Positions 7,641-16,749 of a stretch of DNA of 64,000 nt are shown one piece after another. The notes under the pieces were generated by a model. That model was not told the origin of the DNA. It ran no database searches and saw nothing but the letters and a program-made list of their open reading frames with translations. The stretch's first letter is position 1, and each line of letters begins with the position of its first letter. The translations under genes and the position numbers were made by a program. This stretch comes from Streptomyces yatensis (GTDB lineage Bacteria > Actinomycetota > Actinomycetes > Streptomycetales > Streptomycetaceae), in NCBI RefSeq assembly GCF_018069625.1, contig NZ_CP072941.1, forward strand, positions 1,488,001 to 1,552,000, in the 5' to 3' direction.

Positions 7641-9065
7641 CGGGTCCCCGCCGGTGCGGGCGTGGCCTCGTGCTGCTCGCGCTGCTTCTTCATGAAGGCG
7701 CCGTAGTCCTTCTGCAGGGTCGCGGCGAAGGTGTCCGGGGAGGTCTTGCGGCTGATCACGCCCTGGAGGGCGGCCGAGAGCGTGTCGTAGAAGCTGGGGG
7801 TGGTGTAGTCCAGATACGGGACGAGTCCGTCCGCGGCGCTCAGCCGCTTCCACCCGGCGATCATCTGGCCGTCGGCGCTGTCCGGGCTCACCTGGGCCGC
7901 GGCCTTGGCCGGTACGGCGGGCAGCACTCCGTGCCGGGTCATGACGTCGGCGGCGTGGGCGTCGGTGAGGAAGTCCAGATAGGCGGCGGCCACCTCCGGG
8001 TGGCGGGAGCGGGAGGTGATGGACCAGGCGAGGCCCTGGCCGCCGGTGGTGACGGGGTCGCCACCGGCCTTGGCGGGCGGGGGCGGCATCATGCCCAGCT
8101 TGTCGCCCATGGACTTCTTGAGGTCGGCCAGCTGCCAGGTGCCGGTCAGCAGATAGGCGCCGTCGCCGGAGGCGAACTTCTTGGCCGCGTCGTCGTAGCC
8201 GAGGCCGTTGGCGCCGCCCGGCAGATAGCCGCGCTATCCAGTCGGCGAGGGTCGCCGCGGCGCCCTTGGTGGCGGCGTTGTCGAAGCCGTCGCCGCGGCC
8301 GAGGACGGTGTCGCGGGCGTCGGCGGCGCCGAGCTGGTCGTGCAGCACCCCGAAGGTGTGGATGGCCGGGTACTTGTCGAGGTTGCCGAACTGGACCGGC
8401 AGCTCGCCGCGGTCCTTCAGCCGGGCCAGGCCACCCGTGAACTCGCCCCAGGTGCGCGGAGGTTGGAGCCCGGCCTGCTTCAGCAGGTCCTTGTTGTAGT
8501 AGAGGCCGATGTACTCGCCGGTCTGGGAGATGCCGTAGAGCCGCCCCCTGCCGAAGTCGTTGCCGTCGGCGGAGACCCGGTTGAGGCCCAGCAGGGTGCC
8601 GGGGTAGCGGGTGTTCCAGTCGTAGATCCCGGCGTAGTTGTCGAGCGGGGCGAGCAGCCCGGCCCGGACGAAGGCCACCATGTCCGGGTAGCCCTGGTTG
8701 GCCTGGATGACATCGGGCGGATTGTTGCCGGAGACGGCCAGCTTCAGGGTGGTCTTCAGATCGGTGAAGCTCCGGGCGACCCGCTTGATCCGCACATTGG
8801 GGTACTTCTTCTCGAACTCCCGGTTCAGCTGCTGTATCTCGCCGTTGGTCCCGCCGCGTATCTCCTGGTCCCACACGGTCAGCGTGGTCTTTCCGGCCTT
8901 GGCCGGATCGGGTATCGCGGTGGCCGCGCCGGTTCCGGCACCGGCGGCCCCCGAGCCGTCGGTGCCGGGGACGCACCCCGCGGCGAGCAGGACGACGCCG
9001 ACGGCGAGCGCGGCCGGGACGGCTCTGCCACGCGGCCGGCGCGCCCGGGTACGGGCGAGTTCCAT
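7637..9065 (-). pseudogene. Frameshifted sugar ABC substrate-binding lipoprotein
   Basis: The N-terminal part (lipobox LLAAGC, Cys at residue 31, then LTVWDQEIRGGTNGEIQQL) and the C-terminal part (from RGYLPGG to TPAPAGTR) are both typical of family-1 sugar-binding proteins but lie in different frames. The break is at 8235/8236: the minus strand reads GACTGGATAGCGC where GACTGGATCGAGCGC would join the halves (DWIERGYLPGG). That corresponds to a 2-base CG deletion. Restored length would be about 476 aa. Start by GAGGAG upstream of MELART. It is either a genuine pseudogene or a sequencing error; if real, the importer may be dead. Confidence 0.85.
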
Positions 9066-9096
9066 GGGGTTCTCCTCGATGCGGTGGTCAGGAGCG

Positions 9097-10224
9097 TCAG
9101 GACCGTTGGGCACTGTCATGCACCCGGAAGCCGATGGTGGGCAGGGCCCGCAGCCGTGGGCAGTCGCGCACCCGGTCCGGGATCAGCTCGCCCAGGAAGC
9201 CGTAGCGGCGGGCGAGTTCGGCCGCCGCCGCCCCGCCGTCGGCCGGCCGCCGTGCGCGGTTCCACCACGCGGCCACCTCCGGCCAGCCGGGCGCGGCCAG
9301 GGAGCCGCCGAAGTGCTGGACGGAGAGGGCGGCGGTGAGGTTGGCGAAGGCGAGCCGGTCGGCGAGCGGCCAGCCGGCGAGCGTTCCGGTCATGAATCCG
9401 GCCACGAAGACATCGCCCGCCCCGGTCGGGTCCAGCGCGTCCACGGGCAGCCCGGGCACCTCGGCGCTCTCCCCGGTGAGCGAGTCGATGGCCACGGCGC
9501 CCTCGGCGCCCCGGGTGACGACCGCGATCGGCACCCGCTCCGCCAGGGCGCGCACCGCCCGCTCGGGGCTGTCGGTGCGGGTGTAGCGCTGGGCCTCGGC
9601 CGCGTTGGGCAGGAAGGCGTGGGCGTAGGGCAGATCGGGGAGCGCGGCGGGGTCCCAGCGGCCGGATTCGTCCCAGCCGACATCGGCGAAGATCTTGCTG
9701 CCCTGGGCGTGCGCCTGGCGCACCCAGTCCTCCTGGCGCCCCGGTTCGAAGGCGGTCACACAGGCGCGGGAGCGGGGCGGCGCGCCCTGGACGGCGGGCG
9801 GCGGGGCCGGGTGCTCATGGGTGACCATGGTGCGCTCGCCCTCGTACGCCATGGAGACGGTGACCGGGGAGTGCCAGCCGGGGACGCGCCGGGAGTGGGT
9901 GAGGTCCACCCCCTCGCCGAGGGCGAGGCTCTCCCAGCAGTAGTCGCCGTAGACATCGGTGCCGAAGGCGGCGGCGAGCGTGGTGTGCAGTCCCAAGCGG
10001 GCCAGGGCGGTGGCCATGTTGGCGATGCCGCCGGGGCTCGATCCCATACCGCGCGCCCAGGACTCGGTGCCGCGCACGGGAGCGTGGCCGAGCCCGGTGA
10101 AGATGATGTCCAGGAACACGGTGCCGGTGAGGTAGACGTCGTGCTCGGGGTCCCTGGCGACGCGCAGCGCCGCGAGCGGGTCGATCGGCTGGATCGGATC
10201 GGGTGTTGCGGCCGTGGTGCTCAC
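9097..10224 (-). CDS. PfkB-family carbohydrate kinase
   Basis: A 375-aa sugar kinase of the ribokinase/PfkB fold. The first signature region GSSPGGIANMATALARLGL and the second signature DPTGAGDVFVAGF with the catalytic Asp are clear. It is first in the operon with the binding protein (31 bp downstream) and the two permeases, and divergent from the DeoR regulator. It probably phosphorylates the imported sugar or a glycoside; the exact substrate cannot be read from sequence. The C-terminal tail of about 60 residues is longer than in many PfkB kinases. Confidence 0.88.
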   Translation of the reverse strand: MSTTAATPDPIQPIDPLAALRVARDPEHDVYLTGTVFLDIIFTGLGHAPVRGTESWARGMGSSPGGIANMATALARLGLHTTLAAAFGTDVYGDYCWESLALGEGVDLTHSRRVPGWHSPVTVSMAYEGERTMVTHEHPAPPPAVQGAPPRSRACVTAFEPGRQEDWVRQAHAQGSKIFADVGWDESGRWDPAALPDLPYAHAFLPNAAEAQRYTRTDSPERAVRALAERVPIAVVTRGAEGAVAIDSLTGESAEVPGLPVDALDPTGAGDVFVAGFMTGTLAGWPLADRLAFANLTAALSVQHFGGSLAAPGWPEVAAWWNRARRPADGGAAAAELARRYGFLGELIPDRVRDCPRLRALPTIGFRVHDSAQRS

Positions 10225-10282
10225 CGACGTGCCTTTCCTTGTACGGCATCGCGTGTTCGCGCCGATGCGGTGTGAGCGACAC

Positions 10283-10310
10283 CTTGCACCTCACCCGAAA
10301 GGAATGCAAG
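10283..10310. promoter_or_regulatory. Candidate DeoR operator (CTTGCA...TGCAAG)
   Basis: Perfect 6-bp inverted repeat CTTGCA (10283-10288) and TGCAAG (10305-10310) in the 135-bp divergent region between the kinase operon and the DeoR gene. It is well placed to control both directions. The assignment to this regulator is an inference. Confidence 0.4.
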
Positions 10311-10359
10311 AGGTCGATCAGAGTCGCGCACACTCGCTCATCTGGAGTACGTTGCCACC

Positions 10360-11121
10360 ATGCTGCGAGAGACCCGCCACGAGAAGCTGCTGAGCATCCT
10401 CGGCGAGGAGGGCGTGCTGCCCATCGGGGAGATCGCCACACGTCTGGGCATCAGCGAGGCCACCGCCCGCCGGGACCTCACCGAGCTGGGCCGGGCGGGC
10501 CGGCTCACCCGGGTCTACGGCGGCGCGGTGGCGGCACCCACCGAGGACGAGGAGCGCCCGTTCGGCGAGGTGGCGGTCGACGACCTGGCCGACAAGGAGG
10601 CCGTCGCCCGCGCCGCCGCGGAGCTGGTCGCGGACGGCGATGTGCTGCTGCTGGACATCGGCACCACCACCCTCCAGCTCGCCAAGCTGCTGCGCGGCCG
10701 GCCGGTCACCGTGGTGACCAGCAATCTCGCGGTCTACGACGAGCTGCGCGACGACCCGAAGGTGACCCTGATCCTGCTGGGCGGGCAGGTGCGATCCAAC
10801 TACCGCTCGGTGGTCGGCTTTCTCACCGAGTCCAACCTCCGCCAGCTGCGGGTGGGCCGGCTCTTCCTCGGCGCGAGCGGGGTCCTCCCCGACGGCAGCG
10901 TGCTGGACAGCACCCATGTGGAGGTGCCGGTCAAACGGGCCATGCTCGGCGCGACCCGGAAGGTGGTGCTGCTCGCCACCGCGGGGAAGTTCCCCGGTGA
11001 CACCGGCCTCGCCCGGATCTGCGGACCGGAGCGGATCGACACCCTGATCACCAACAAGACATCCGACCCGGCGACGCTCGCCGTATTCCGCGAGGCCGAT
11101 GTGGAGGTAGTGACCGTATGA
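10360..11121 (+). CDS. DeoR/GlpR-family transcriptional regulator
   Basis: A 253-aa repressor-type protein. The N-terminal DeoR winged helix-turn-helix (about residues 5-60) contains EIATRLGISEATARRDL. The C-terminal phosphosugar-sensing domain has LLLDIGTTTLQLAKLL and LFLGASGV. It is transcribed with the GH4 gene through a 4-bp overlap and diverges from the kinase-transporter operon, so it most likely controls both by sensing a phosphorylated sugar. Confidence 0.92.
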   Translation: MLRETRHEKLLSILGEEGVLPIGEIATRLGISEATARRDLTELGRAGRLTRVYGGAVAAPTEDEERPFGEVAVDDLADKEAVARAAAELVADGDVLLLDIGTTTLQLAKLLRGRPVTVVTSNLAVYDELRDDPKVTLILLGGQVRSNYRSVVGFLTESNLRQLRVGRLFLGASGVLPDGSVLDSTHVEVPVKRAMLGATRKVVLLATAGKFPGDTGLARICGPERIDTLITNKTSDPATLAVFREADVEVVTV

Positions 11122-12470
11122 GGCTGACTGTGCTGGGCGGCGGCGGGTTCCGTATGCCCCTGGTGTACCGGGCCCTGCTCGATGACACCGGTGACGAGGC
11201 CGGCCGCTGCACCGAGCTGGTGCTGTACGACACCGATCCGCACCGGCTGGACGCGATCCGCGCGGTCCTGGCCGAACAGGCCCAGGGCCGCCCCACCGCC
11301 CCCGCGGTCCGGGCCACCACCGATCTGGACGAGGCGCTGCGCGGCGCCGACTTCGTCTTCTCGGCCATCCGCGTGGGCGGCCTGGAGGGCCGGGCGAACG
11401 ACGAGCGGATTCCGCTCGGCGAAGGGGTGCTGGGGCAGGAGACCGTGGGCGCTGGCGGGGTGCTCTACGGGCTGCGCACCCTCCCGGTGGCGCTGCGGAT
11501 CGCGGAGCGGATCGCCACCGTGGCCCCGGACGCGTGGGTCATCAACTTCACCAACCCCGCGGGCATGGTCACCGAGGCGATGCAGCGGGTGCTCGGCGAC
11601 CGGGTGATCGGCATCTGCGACTCCCCGGTCGGCCTGTGCCGCCGTGCCGCGCGGGCGGTCGGGGCCGATCCGGACCGGGCCGTCTACGACTATGTGGGCC
11701 TCAACCATCTGGGCTGGCTGCGGCGGGTGGTGGTGGACGGCCGGGACCGGCTGCCCCAACTGCTCGGCGACACCGCCGCCCTGGAGTCGTTCGAGGAGGG
11801 CAAGCTCTTCGGCGCGGAGTGGCTGCGGGCGCTCGGCGCGCTGCCGAACGAGTATCTGCACTACTACTACTTCAACCGGGAGGCGGTGGCCTCGATCCGC
11901 CAATCCCCCGCCACCCGTGGGGAGTTCCTCCGCGACCAGCAGGCCCGGTTCTACGAGACGGCGGGCTCAGGCGCGCCCGGGGCGCTCACGGCGTGGGAGC
12001 GCACCCGGCTGGAGCGCGAGGCCACGTACATGGCCGAGAGCCGCGAGGCCACCGGCGGCTGGGAGCGCGACTCCTGCGATCTGGACGGCGGCGGCTACGA
12101 CCGGATCGCGCTCGCCATCATGCGGGCGATCGCCCGCGATGAGCGCGCCACGCTGATCCTCAATGTGCGCAACCGTACGGCGGTCCCCGGGCTGGACGAG
12201 GACGCCGTGGTGGAGGTGCCCTGCCTGGTGGACGCGGGCGGGGCGCGGCCGCTGGCGACCGGCGCGGTGGCCCCGGACCAGCTCGGCCTGATGCTGTCGC
12301 TCAAGGCCGTGGAGCGCTCGGCCATCGAGGCGGCCACGACCGAAGCGGGCAGCGATTCGGGCATCGCCCGCGGTGCGGCCCTGCGGGCTCTGGCGCTCCA
12401 CCCCTTGGTGGACTCGGTCAAGGTGGCGGGCCGGATTCTGGACGCCTCCGGGGCGCTCGCCCGCTCTTAG
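11118..12470 (+). CDS. GH4 family glycosidase (6-phospho-glycosidase type)
   Basis: A 450-aa NAD- and metal-dependent glycosidase of family 4. Visible features are the N-terminal Rossmann VLGGGGFRMP, NFTNPAGM at about 143-150, the metal-ligand Cys in ICDSP (residue 167) and His in LNHLGW (residue 197). The family works by oxidation at C3, elimination, hydration and reduction. Members act on 6-phospho or non-phosphorylated glycosides. Here the neighbours are an ABC importer and a PfkB kinase rather than a PTS, so the phosphorylation state of the substrate is uncertain. Confidence 0.9.
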   Translation: MRLTVLGGGGFRMPLVYRALLDDTGDEAGRCTELVLYDTDPHRLDAIRAVLAEQAQGRPTAPAVRATTDLDEALRGADFVFSAIRVGGLEGRANDERIPLGEGVLGQETVGAGGVLYGLRTLPVALRIAERIATVAPDAWVINFTNPAGMVTEAMQRVLGDRVIGICDSPVGLCRRAARAVGADPDRAVYDYVGLNHLGWLRRVVVDGRDRLPQLLGDTAALESFEEGKLFGAEWLRALGALPNEYLHYYYFNREAVASIRQSPATRGEFLRDQQARFYETAGSGAPGALTAWERTRLEREATYMAESREATGGWERDSCDLDGGGYDRIALAIMRAIARDERATLILNVRNRTAVPGLDEDAVVEVPCLVDAGGARPLATGAVAPDQLGLMLSLKAVERSAIEAATTEAGSDSGIARGAALRALALHPLVDSVKVAGRILDASGALARS

Positions 12471-12747
12471 CACATGTCCGTTCGGGCATTCCCCAGTATC
12501 TGGAGGCGCCCGGTCGGGCTCCGTTCACGCCCTCTTTCGGCAAACGGGCGAGAATCGGGCCCACCGGGGGGACAATCAGGCATCCGGGTTCCTCACCGTC
12601 CGTTGCCTCATCGGCCCTGACCTGCTGAGATAACGGTTGTGAAACGGGCGCATACGGTCACGATCTCTGCGGTGCCAAGGCTGGCCACTCCTGTTGCACG
12701 CTTGTAAAACTGCCACGCAAGCCGAAAGACAAGGCAGGAGGTGCGGC

Positions 12748-13509
12748 GTGGACGCCGAGGAACGCCGTCGGGAGATCCTCGACACGGCTCGCCGTGCCGG
12801 CGTCGTCGACGTGGGCAAGCTCGCCGCCGACCTCGGGGTGTCCAAGGAGACGGTCCGCCGCGATCTGCGGGTTCTGGAACAGCACGGACTGGTGCGGCGC
12901 ACCCATGGCGGCGCCTACCCCGTGGAGAGCGCCGGCTTCGAGACCACCCTGGCCTTCCGCACCACCATGCATGTGCCGGAGAAGTCGCGGATCGCGAGCG
13001 CGGCCGCCGATCTGCTGGGCGATGCCGAGACGGTCTTCATCGACGAGGGATTCACCCCGCAGCTGATCGCGGAGGCCCTGCCCCGGGACCGGCCGCTCAC
13101 CGTGATCACCGCTTCCCTCACGACCGCCACCGGCCTCGCCACCCGTGACAACACCACCGTGCTGCTCCTCGGCGGCCGGGTGCGCGGCGGCACGATGGCC
13201 ACCGTCGACCACTGGGCGACGCATATGCTCTCCGGCTTCGTCATCGACCTGGCGTTCATCGGCGCCAACGGCATCTCCCGCCAGTACGGCCTGACCACCC
13301 CGGATCCGGCGGTCAGCGAGGTCAAGGCGCAGGTGGTGCGGGTGTCCCGGCGGAAGATCTTCTCCGGGGTGCACACCAAATTCGGAGCCGTCAGCTTCTG
13401 CCGGTTCGCAGATGTCTCGGACTTCGAAACGATCGTGACCGACACCGGTCTACCGCTGACCGAGGCACATCGCTATTCGCTGCTGGGCCCCCAGATCGTC
13501 AGGGTCTGA
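12748..13509 (+). CDS. DeoR-family transcriptional regulator
   Basis: A 253-aa regulator starting at GTG (VDAEERR) with AGGAGG in place upstream; a longer frame begins at 12694. It carries the DeoR winged helix (KLAADLGVSKETVRRDLRVLEQHGL) and a C-terminal sugar-phosphate domain (VFIDEGFTPQLIAEAL, FIGANGISR). The usual DxGTTT is replaced by DEGFTP, which may change ligand recognition. It lies 53 bp before the polyol operon and probably represses it. Confidence 0.9.
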   Translation: MDAEERRREILDTARRAGVVDVGKLAADLGVSKETVRRDLRVLEQHGLVRRTHGGAYPVESAGFETTLAFRTTMHVPEKSRIASAAADLLGDAETVFIDEGFTPQLIAEALPRDRPLTVITASLTTATGLATRDNTTVLLLGGRVRGGTMATVDHWATHMLSGFVIDLAFIGANGISRQYGLTTPDPAVSEVKAQVVRVSRRKIFSGVHTKFGAVSFCRFADVSDFETIVTDTGLPLTEAHRYSLLGPQIVRV

Positions 13510-13562
13510 CGCCCTTCCTCCGCTGTTTTCACCTTCCCCACGTCCCTTCGATTGGACCCGTT

Positions 13563-14912
13563 ATGCCAGTCCTGACTCTTCGTGCTGCCCGGATACCGGT
13601 GGTGGCCCTGACCGCGGGCGCGCTCCTGACCGGTTGCGCCGGTATGGGGGGCGGCAGCTCAGGCGACAAGACCATCCGCGTCCTGATGGTGAACAACCCG
13701 CAGATGGTGGACTTGCAGAAGCTCACCAAGAAGTATTTCACCAAGGAAACGGGCATCACGGTCAATTTCACGATGATGCCCGAGAACGAGGTCCGCGACA
13801 AGATCAGCCAGGACTTCGCCAATCAGGCGCGCCAGTACGACGTGGCCACCATCAGCAATTTCGAGGTGCCCTTCTACGCGAAGAACGGCTGGCTGATGCC
13901 GCTGGACGGTTACGCCGCCAAGGACAAGGCATTCGACCAGAAGGACGTCCTGCCCTCGATGCGGCAGTCGCTGACCGCCGAGGACGGCAAGCTCTACGCC
14001 GAGCCCTTCTACGGCGAGTCGTCGTTCCTGATGTACCGCAAGGACGTCCTCGCCGAGAAGCATCTGAAGATGCCCGAGCGGCCCACCTGGCAGCAGGTCG
14101 CGGACATCGCGTCCAAGGTGGACGGCGCCCGCAAGGGGATGAACGGCATCTGCCTGCGCGGACTGCCCGGCTGGGGAGAGCTGATGGCCCCGCTGACCAC
14201 GGTGGTCAACACCTTCGGCGGCACCTGGTTCACCAAGGACTGGAAGGCGCAGCTGGACTCGCCCGAGTTCATCAAGGCGACCAAGTTCTATGTCGACCTG
14301 GTGCGCAAGCACGGTGAGGCCGGTGCGGCCCAGTCGGGCTTCGCCGAGTGCCTGAACAACCTCACCCAGGGCAAGAGCGCCATGTGGTACGACGCCACCT
14401 CGGCCGCCGGGTCGCTGGAGGCCGCGAAGTCCCCGGTCAAGGGCAAGATCGGCTATGTCCAGGCGCCGGTGGAGAAGACCGACAGCTCGGGCTGGCTCTA
14501 CACCTGGGCCTGGGGCGTCCAGAAGGCGACGCGCCACCCCGACAACGCGTGGAAGTTCATCTCCTGGGCATCCAGCAAGAAGTACGAAGAGCTGGTCGGC
14601 AAGAGCTTCGGCTATGCCAACGTACCCGCGGGCAAGCGGTCGTCCACCTATTCCAATCCGGACTACCGCGACACCGCCGGCTCCTTCTCCGAGGAGACCC
14701 GCAAGGCGATCCTCGCCGCCAAGCCGCGTGATCCGGGAGTGCAGCCCCGGCCGACCATCGGCATCCAGTTCGTCGATATCCCCGAATTCGCCGATCTGGG
14801 CACCAAGGTCGCCCAGGAGATCAGCGCCGCCATCGCCGGAAAGCAATCCGTCGAGTCGGCATTGAAGAAGTCGCAGCAGCTGGCCGAGAAGGTCGGCGAG
14901 GAGTACCGATGA
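13563..14912 (+). CDS. Sugar/polyol ABC transporter substrate-binding lipoprotein
   Basis: A 449-aa extracellular lipoprotein with lipobox LTGC (Cys near residue 25). The mature part reads IRVLMVNNPQMVDLQKLTKKYF and continues with a family-1 solute-binding fold. The overall pattern (NNPQM, FYGESSFLMYRKDVL, WAWGVQKA) resembles the SmoE/MtlE group that binds sorbitol or mannitol. It leads an operon whose genes overlap by 4 bp at each junction. The ligand is inferred from family resemblance and the dehydrogenase at the operon end. Confidence 0.88.
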   Translation: MPVLTLRAARIPVVALTAGALLTGCAGMGGGSSGDKTIRVLMVNNPQMVDLQKLTKKYFTKETGITVNFTMMPENEVRDKISQDFANQARQYDVATISNFEVPFYAKNGWLMPLDGYAAKDKAFDQKDVLPSMRQSLTAEDGKLYAEPFYGESSFLMYRKDVLAEKHLKMPERPTWQQVADIASKVDGARKGMNGICLRGLPGWGELMAPLTTVVNTFGGTWFTKDWKAQLDSPEFIKATKFYVDLVRKHGEAGAAQSGFAECLNNLTQGKSAMWYDATSAAGSLEAAKSPVKGKIGYVQAPVEKTDSSGWLYTWAWGVQKATRHPDNAWKFISWASSKKYEELVGKSFGYANVPAGKRSSTYSNPDYRDTAGSFSEETRKAILAAKPRDPGVQPRPTIGIQFVDIPEFADLGTKVAQEISAAIAGKQSVESALKKSQQLAEKVGEEYR

Positions 14913-15874
14913 GTAATCCGACGACGGCAGTATCCGTGAGCGGCGAGCGGCCACCGACCGCGGCGCCCGCCTCCGCACCGCGCCCCGTGGCGCGGCGGAA
15001 CCGGGCCCGGGAGTGGGCCACCCGGGCGCCGCTGCTGCCCGCACTGATCTTCCTGATCGTGGTCACCCAGCTGCCGTTCGTGGCCACGCTGGTGATCTCG
15101 CTCTTCGACTGGAACTCGTTCCGGCCCGACCGCCGTGCGTTCGCCGGGCTGGACAACTACAAGACGGTGCTCAGCGACGACGCGCTGCGCGAGTCCATCG
15201 TCACCACCGTGCTGCTGACCGCCTCCGTGGTGATCGTCAGCGTGGTGCTGGGGCTGCTGCTCGCGCTGCTGCTGGACCGCAAGTTCCGCGGCCGGGGCCT
15301 GGTCCGCACCATGCTCATCGCCCCGTTCCTGCTGGTGCCGGTGGCCTCGGCGCTGCTGTGGAAGCACGCGCTGTACAACCCCGAGTACGGCCTGTTCAAC
15401 GGCGTGCTCAACTGGCTGGGCGGGCCCCAGCCGGAGTGGCTGACCGATACGCCGCTGATCGCGGTGGAGGCGTCGCTGATCTGGCAGTGGACGCCGTTCA
15501 TGATGCTCATACTGCTGGCCGGGCTGCAGAGCCGCCCGCTGGACATGATCGAGGCGGCCCGGCTGGACGGGGCGGGCAACTGGCAGATCTTTCGCTTCCT
15601 GACGCTGCCGCATCTGCGCCGCTACCTGGAGCTCGGCACCCTGCTCGGATCCATCTACATCGTGCAGAACTTCGACGCCGTCTTCACCATGACCCGCGGT
15701 GGCCTGGACACCGCCAACCTGCCGTACACCATTTACGAAACCTTCTACAACGCCCACGAGTACGGGCTGGCATCGGCCGCGGGGGTCGTGGTGGTGATCG
15801 GCACGATCATCATCGCCACCTTCGCGCTGCGCGTGGTGTCGTCCCTCTTCCGTGAGGAGGCGTCCCGCGCATGA
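14909..15874 (+). CDS. Polyol-type ABC transporter permease (MalF-type)
   Basis: A 321-aa permease with an N-terminal charged tail of about 35 residues and then six predicted helices. The CUT1 coupling motif is MIEAARLDGAGNWQIFRFLTLP near residues 212-233. It is coupled by ATGA overlaps to the binding protein and to the next permease. No ATPase is encoded in the operon, pointing to a shared MsiK ATPase. Confidence 0.92.
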   Translation: MSNPTTAVSVSGERPPTAAPASAPRPVARRNRAREWATRAPLLPALIFLIVVTQLPFVATLVISLFDWNSFRPDRRAFAGLDNYKTVLSDDALRESIVTTVLLTASVVIVSVVLGLLLALLLDRKFRGRGLVRTMLIAPFLLVPVASALLWKHALYNPEYGLFNGVLNWLGGPQPEWLTDTPLIAVEASLIWQWTPFMMLILLAGLQSRPLDMIEAARLDGAGNWQIFRFLTLPHLRRYLELGTLLGSIYIVQNFDAVFTMTRGGLDTANLPYTIYETFYNAHEYGLASAAGVVVVIGTIIIATFALRVVSSLFREEASRA

Positions 15875-16749
15875 CCGCCGTGAGCACCCCGGTGCCCATC
15901 ACATCCGTTCCGGAAGCCACCCGCCGGGCCAAGCGGCGCGGTGCCGCGCTCGGCGTACTGGCCTGGTTCATCGGCATCGTCTTCGTCCTGCCCGTGCTGT
16001 GGATGCTGCTGACCTCGTTCCACTCCGAGGCCGACGCCGCCACCAACCCGCCGTCGCTGGCCGCTCCGCTGACCCTCGACGGGTACAAGGACTTCTTCGG
16101 CGTGGGCGGCGGGGCGAGCCCCTGGCCCGCGCTGCTGAACTCGGTGGGCACCTCCCTCTTCTCCACCTGCTTCGTGCTGGTGCTAGCGCTTCCGGCGGCG
16201 TTCGCGCTGTCGATCCGGCCGGTGCGCAAGTGGACGGATGTGATGTTCTTCTTCCTGTCCACCAAGATGCTGCCGGTGGTGGCCGGACTGCTGCCGGTGT
16301 TCCTGTTCGCCAGGGACATCAACTTCCTGGACAACGTCTGGCTGTTGGTGATCCTCTACACCTCGATGAACCTGCCGATCGCGGTGTGGATGATGCAGTC
16401 CTTCCTCGCCGACATCCCGGTGTCCATCATCGAGGCCGCCCAGATGGACGGGGCGCGGCTGCCCACCATCCTATGGCGGGTCGTCGCCCCGATCGCGGGC
16501 CCGGGCATCGCCGCCACCTCGCTGATCTGCTTCATCTTCAGCTGGAACGAGATGCTCTTCGCCCAAGTGCTCACCGGTGTGGTCGCCCAGACCGCCCCGG
16601 CGTTCCTGACCACGTTCGTCACCAGCCAGGGGCTGTTCCTGGCCAAGGTGTGCGCGGCGTCGATGGTCATTTCCCTGCCGGTGCTCGCCGCCGGTTTCGC
16701 CGCCCAGGACAAGCTGGTCCAGGGCCTGTCGCTAGGAGCAGTCAAATGA
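15871..16749 (+). CDS. Polyol-type ABC transporter permease (MalG-type)
   Basis: A 292-aa membrane protein with six predicted helices and the coupling motif IIEAAQMDGARLPTILWRVVAP. It is the second channel subunit of the importer. The stop overlaps the start of the dehydrogenase gene by 4 bp, so transporter and enzyme are expressed together. Confidence 0.92.
   Translation: MTAVSTPVPITSVPEATRRAKRRGAALGVLAWFIGIVFVLPVLWMLLTSFHSEADAATNPPSLAAPLTLDGYKDFFGVGGGASPWPALLNSVGTSLFSTCFVLVLALPAAFALSIRPVRKWTDVMFFFLSTKMLPVVAGLLPVFLFARDINFLDNVWLLVILYTSMNLPIAVWMMQSFLADIPVSIIEAAQMDGARLPTILWRVVAPIAGPGIAATSLICFIFSWNEMLFAQVLTGVVAQTAPAFLTTFVTSQGLFLAKVCAASMVISLPVLAAGFAAQDKLVQGLSLGAVK

Noticed and set aside
6732..9119. 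A single 795-codon gene fusing binding protein and permease
   Set aside because: The middle third is Arg-rich nonsense created by the 2-base deletion at 8235; the permease has its own start at 7640.
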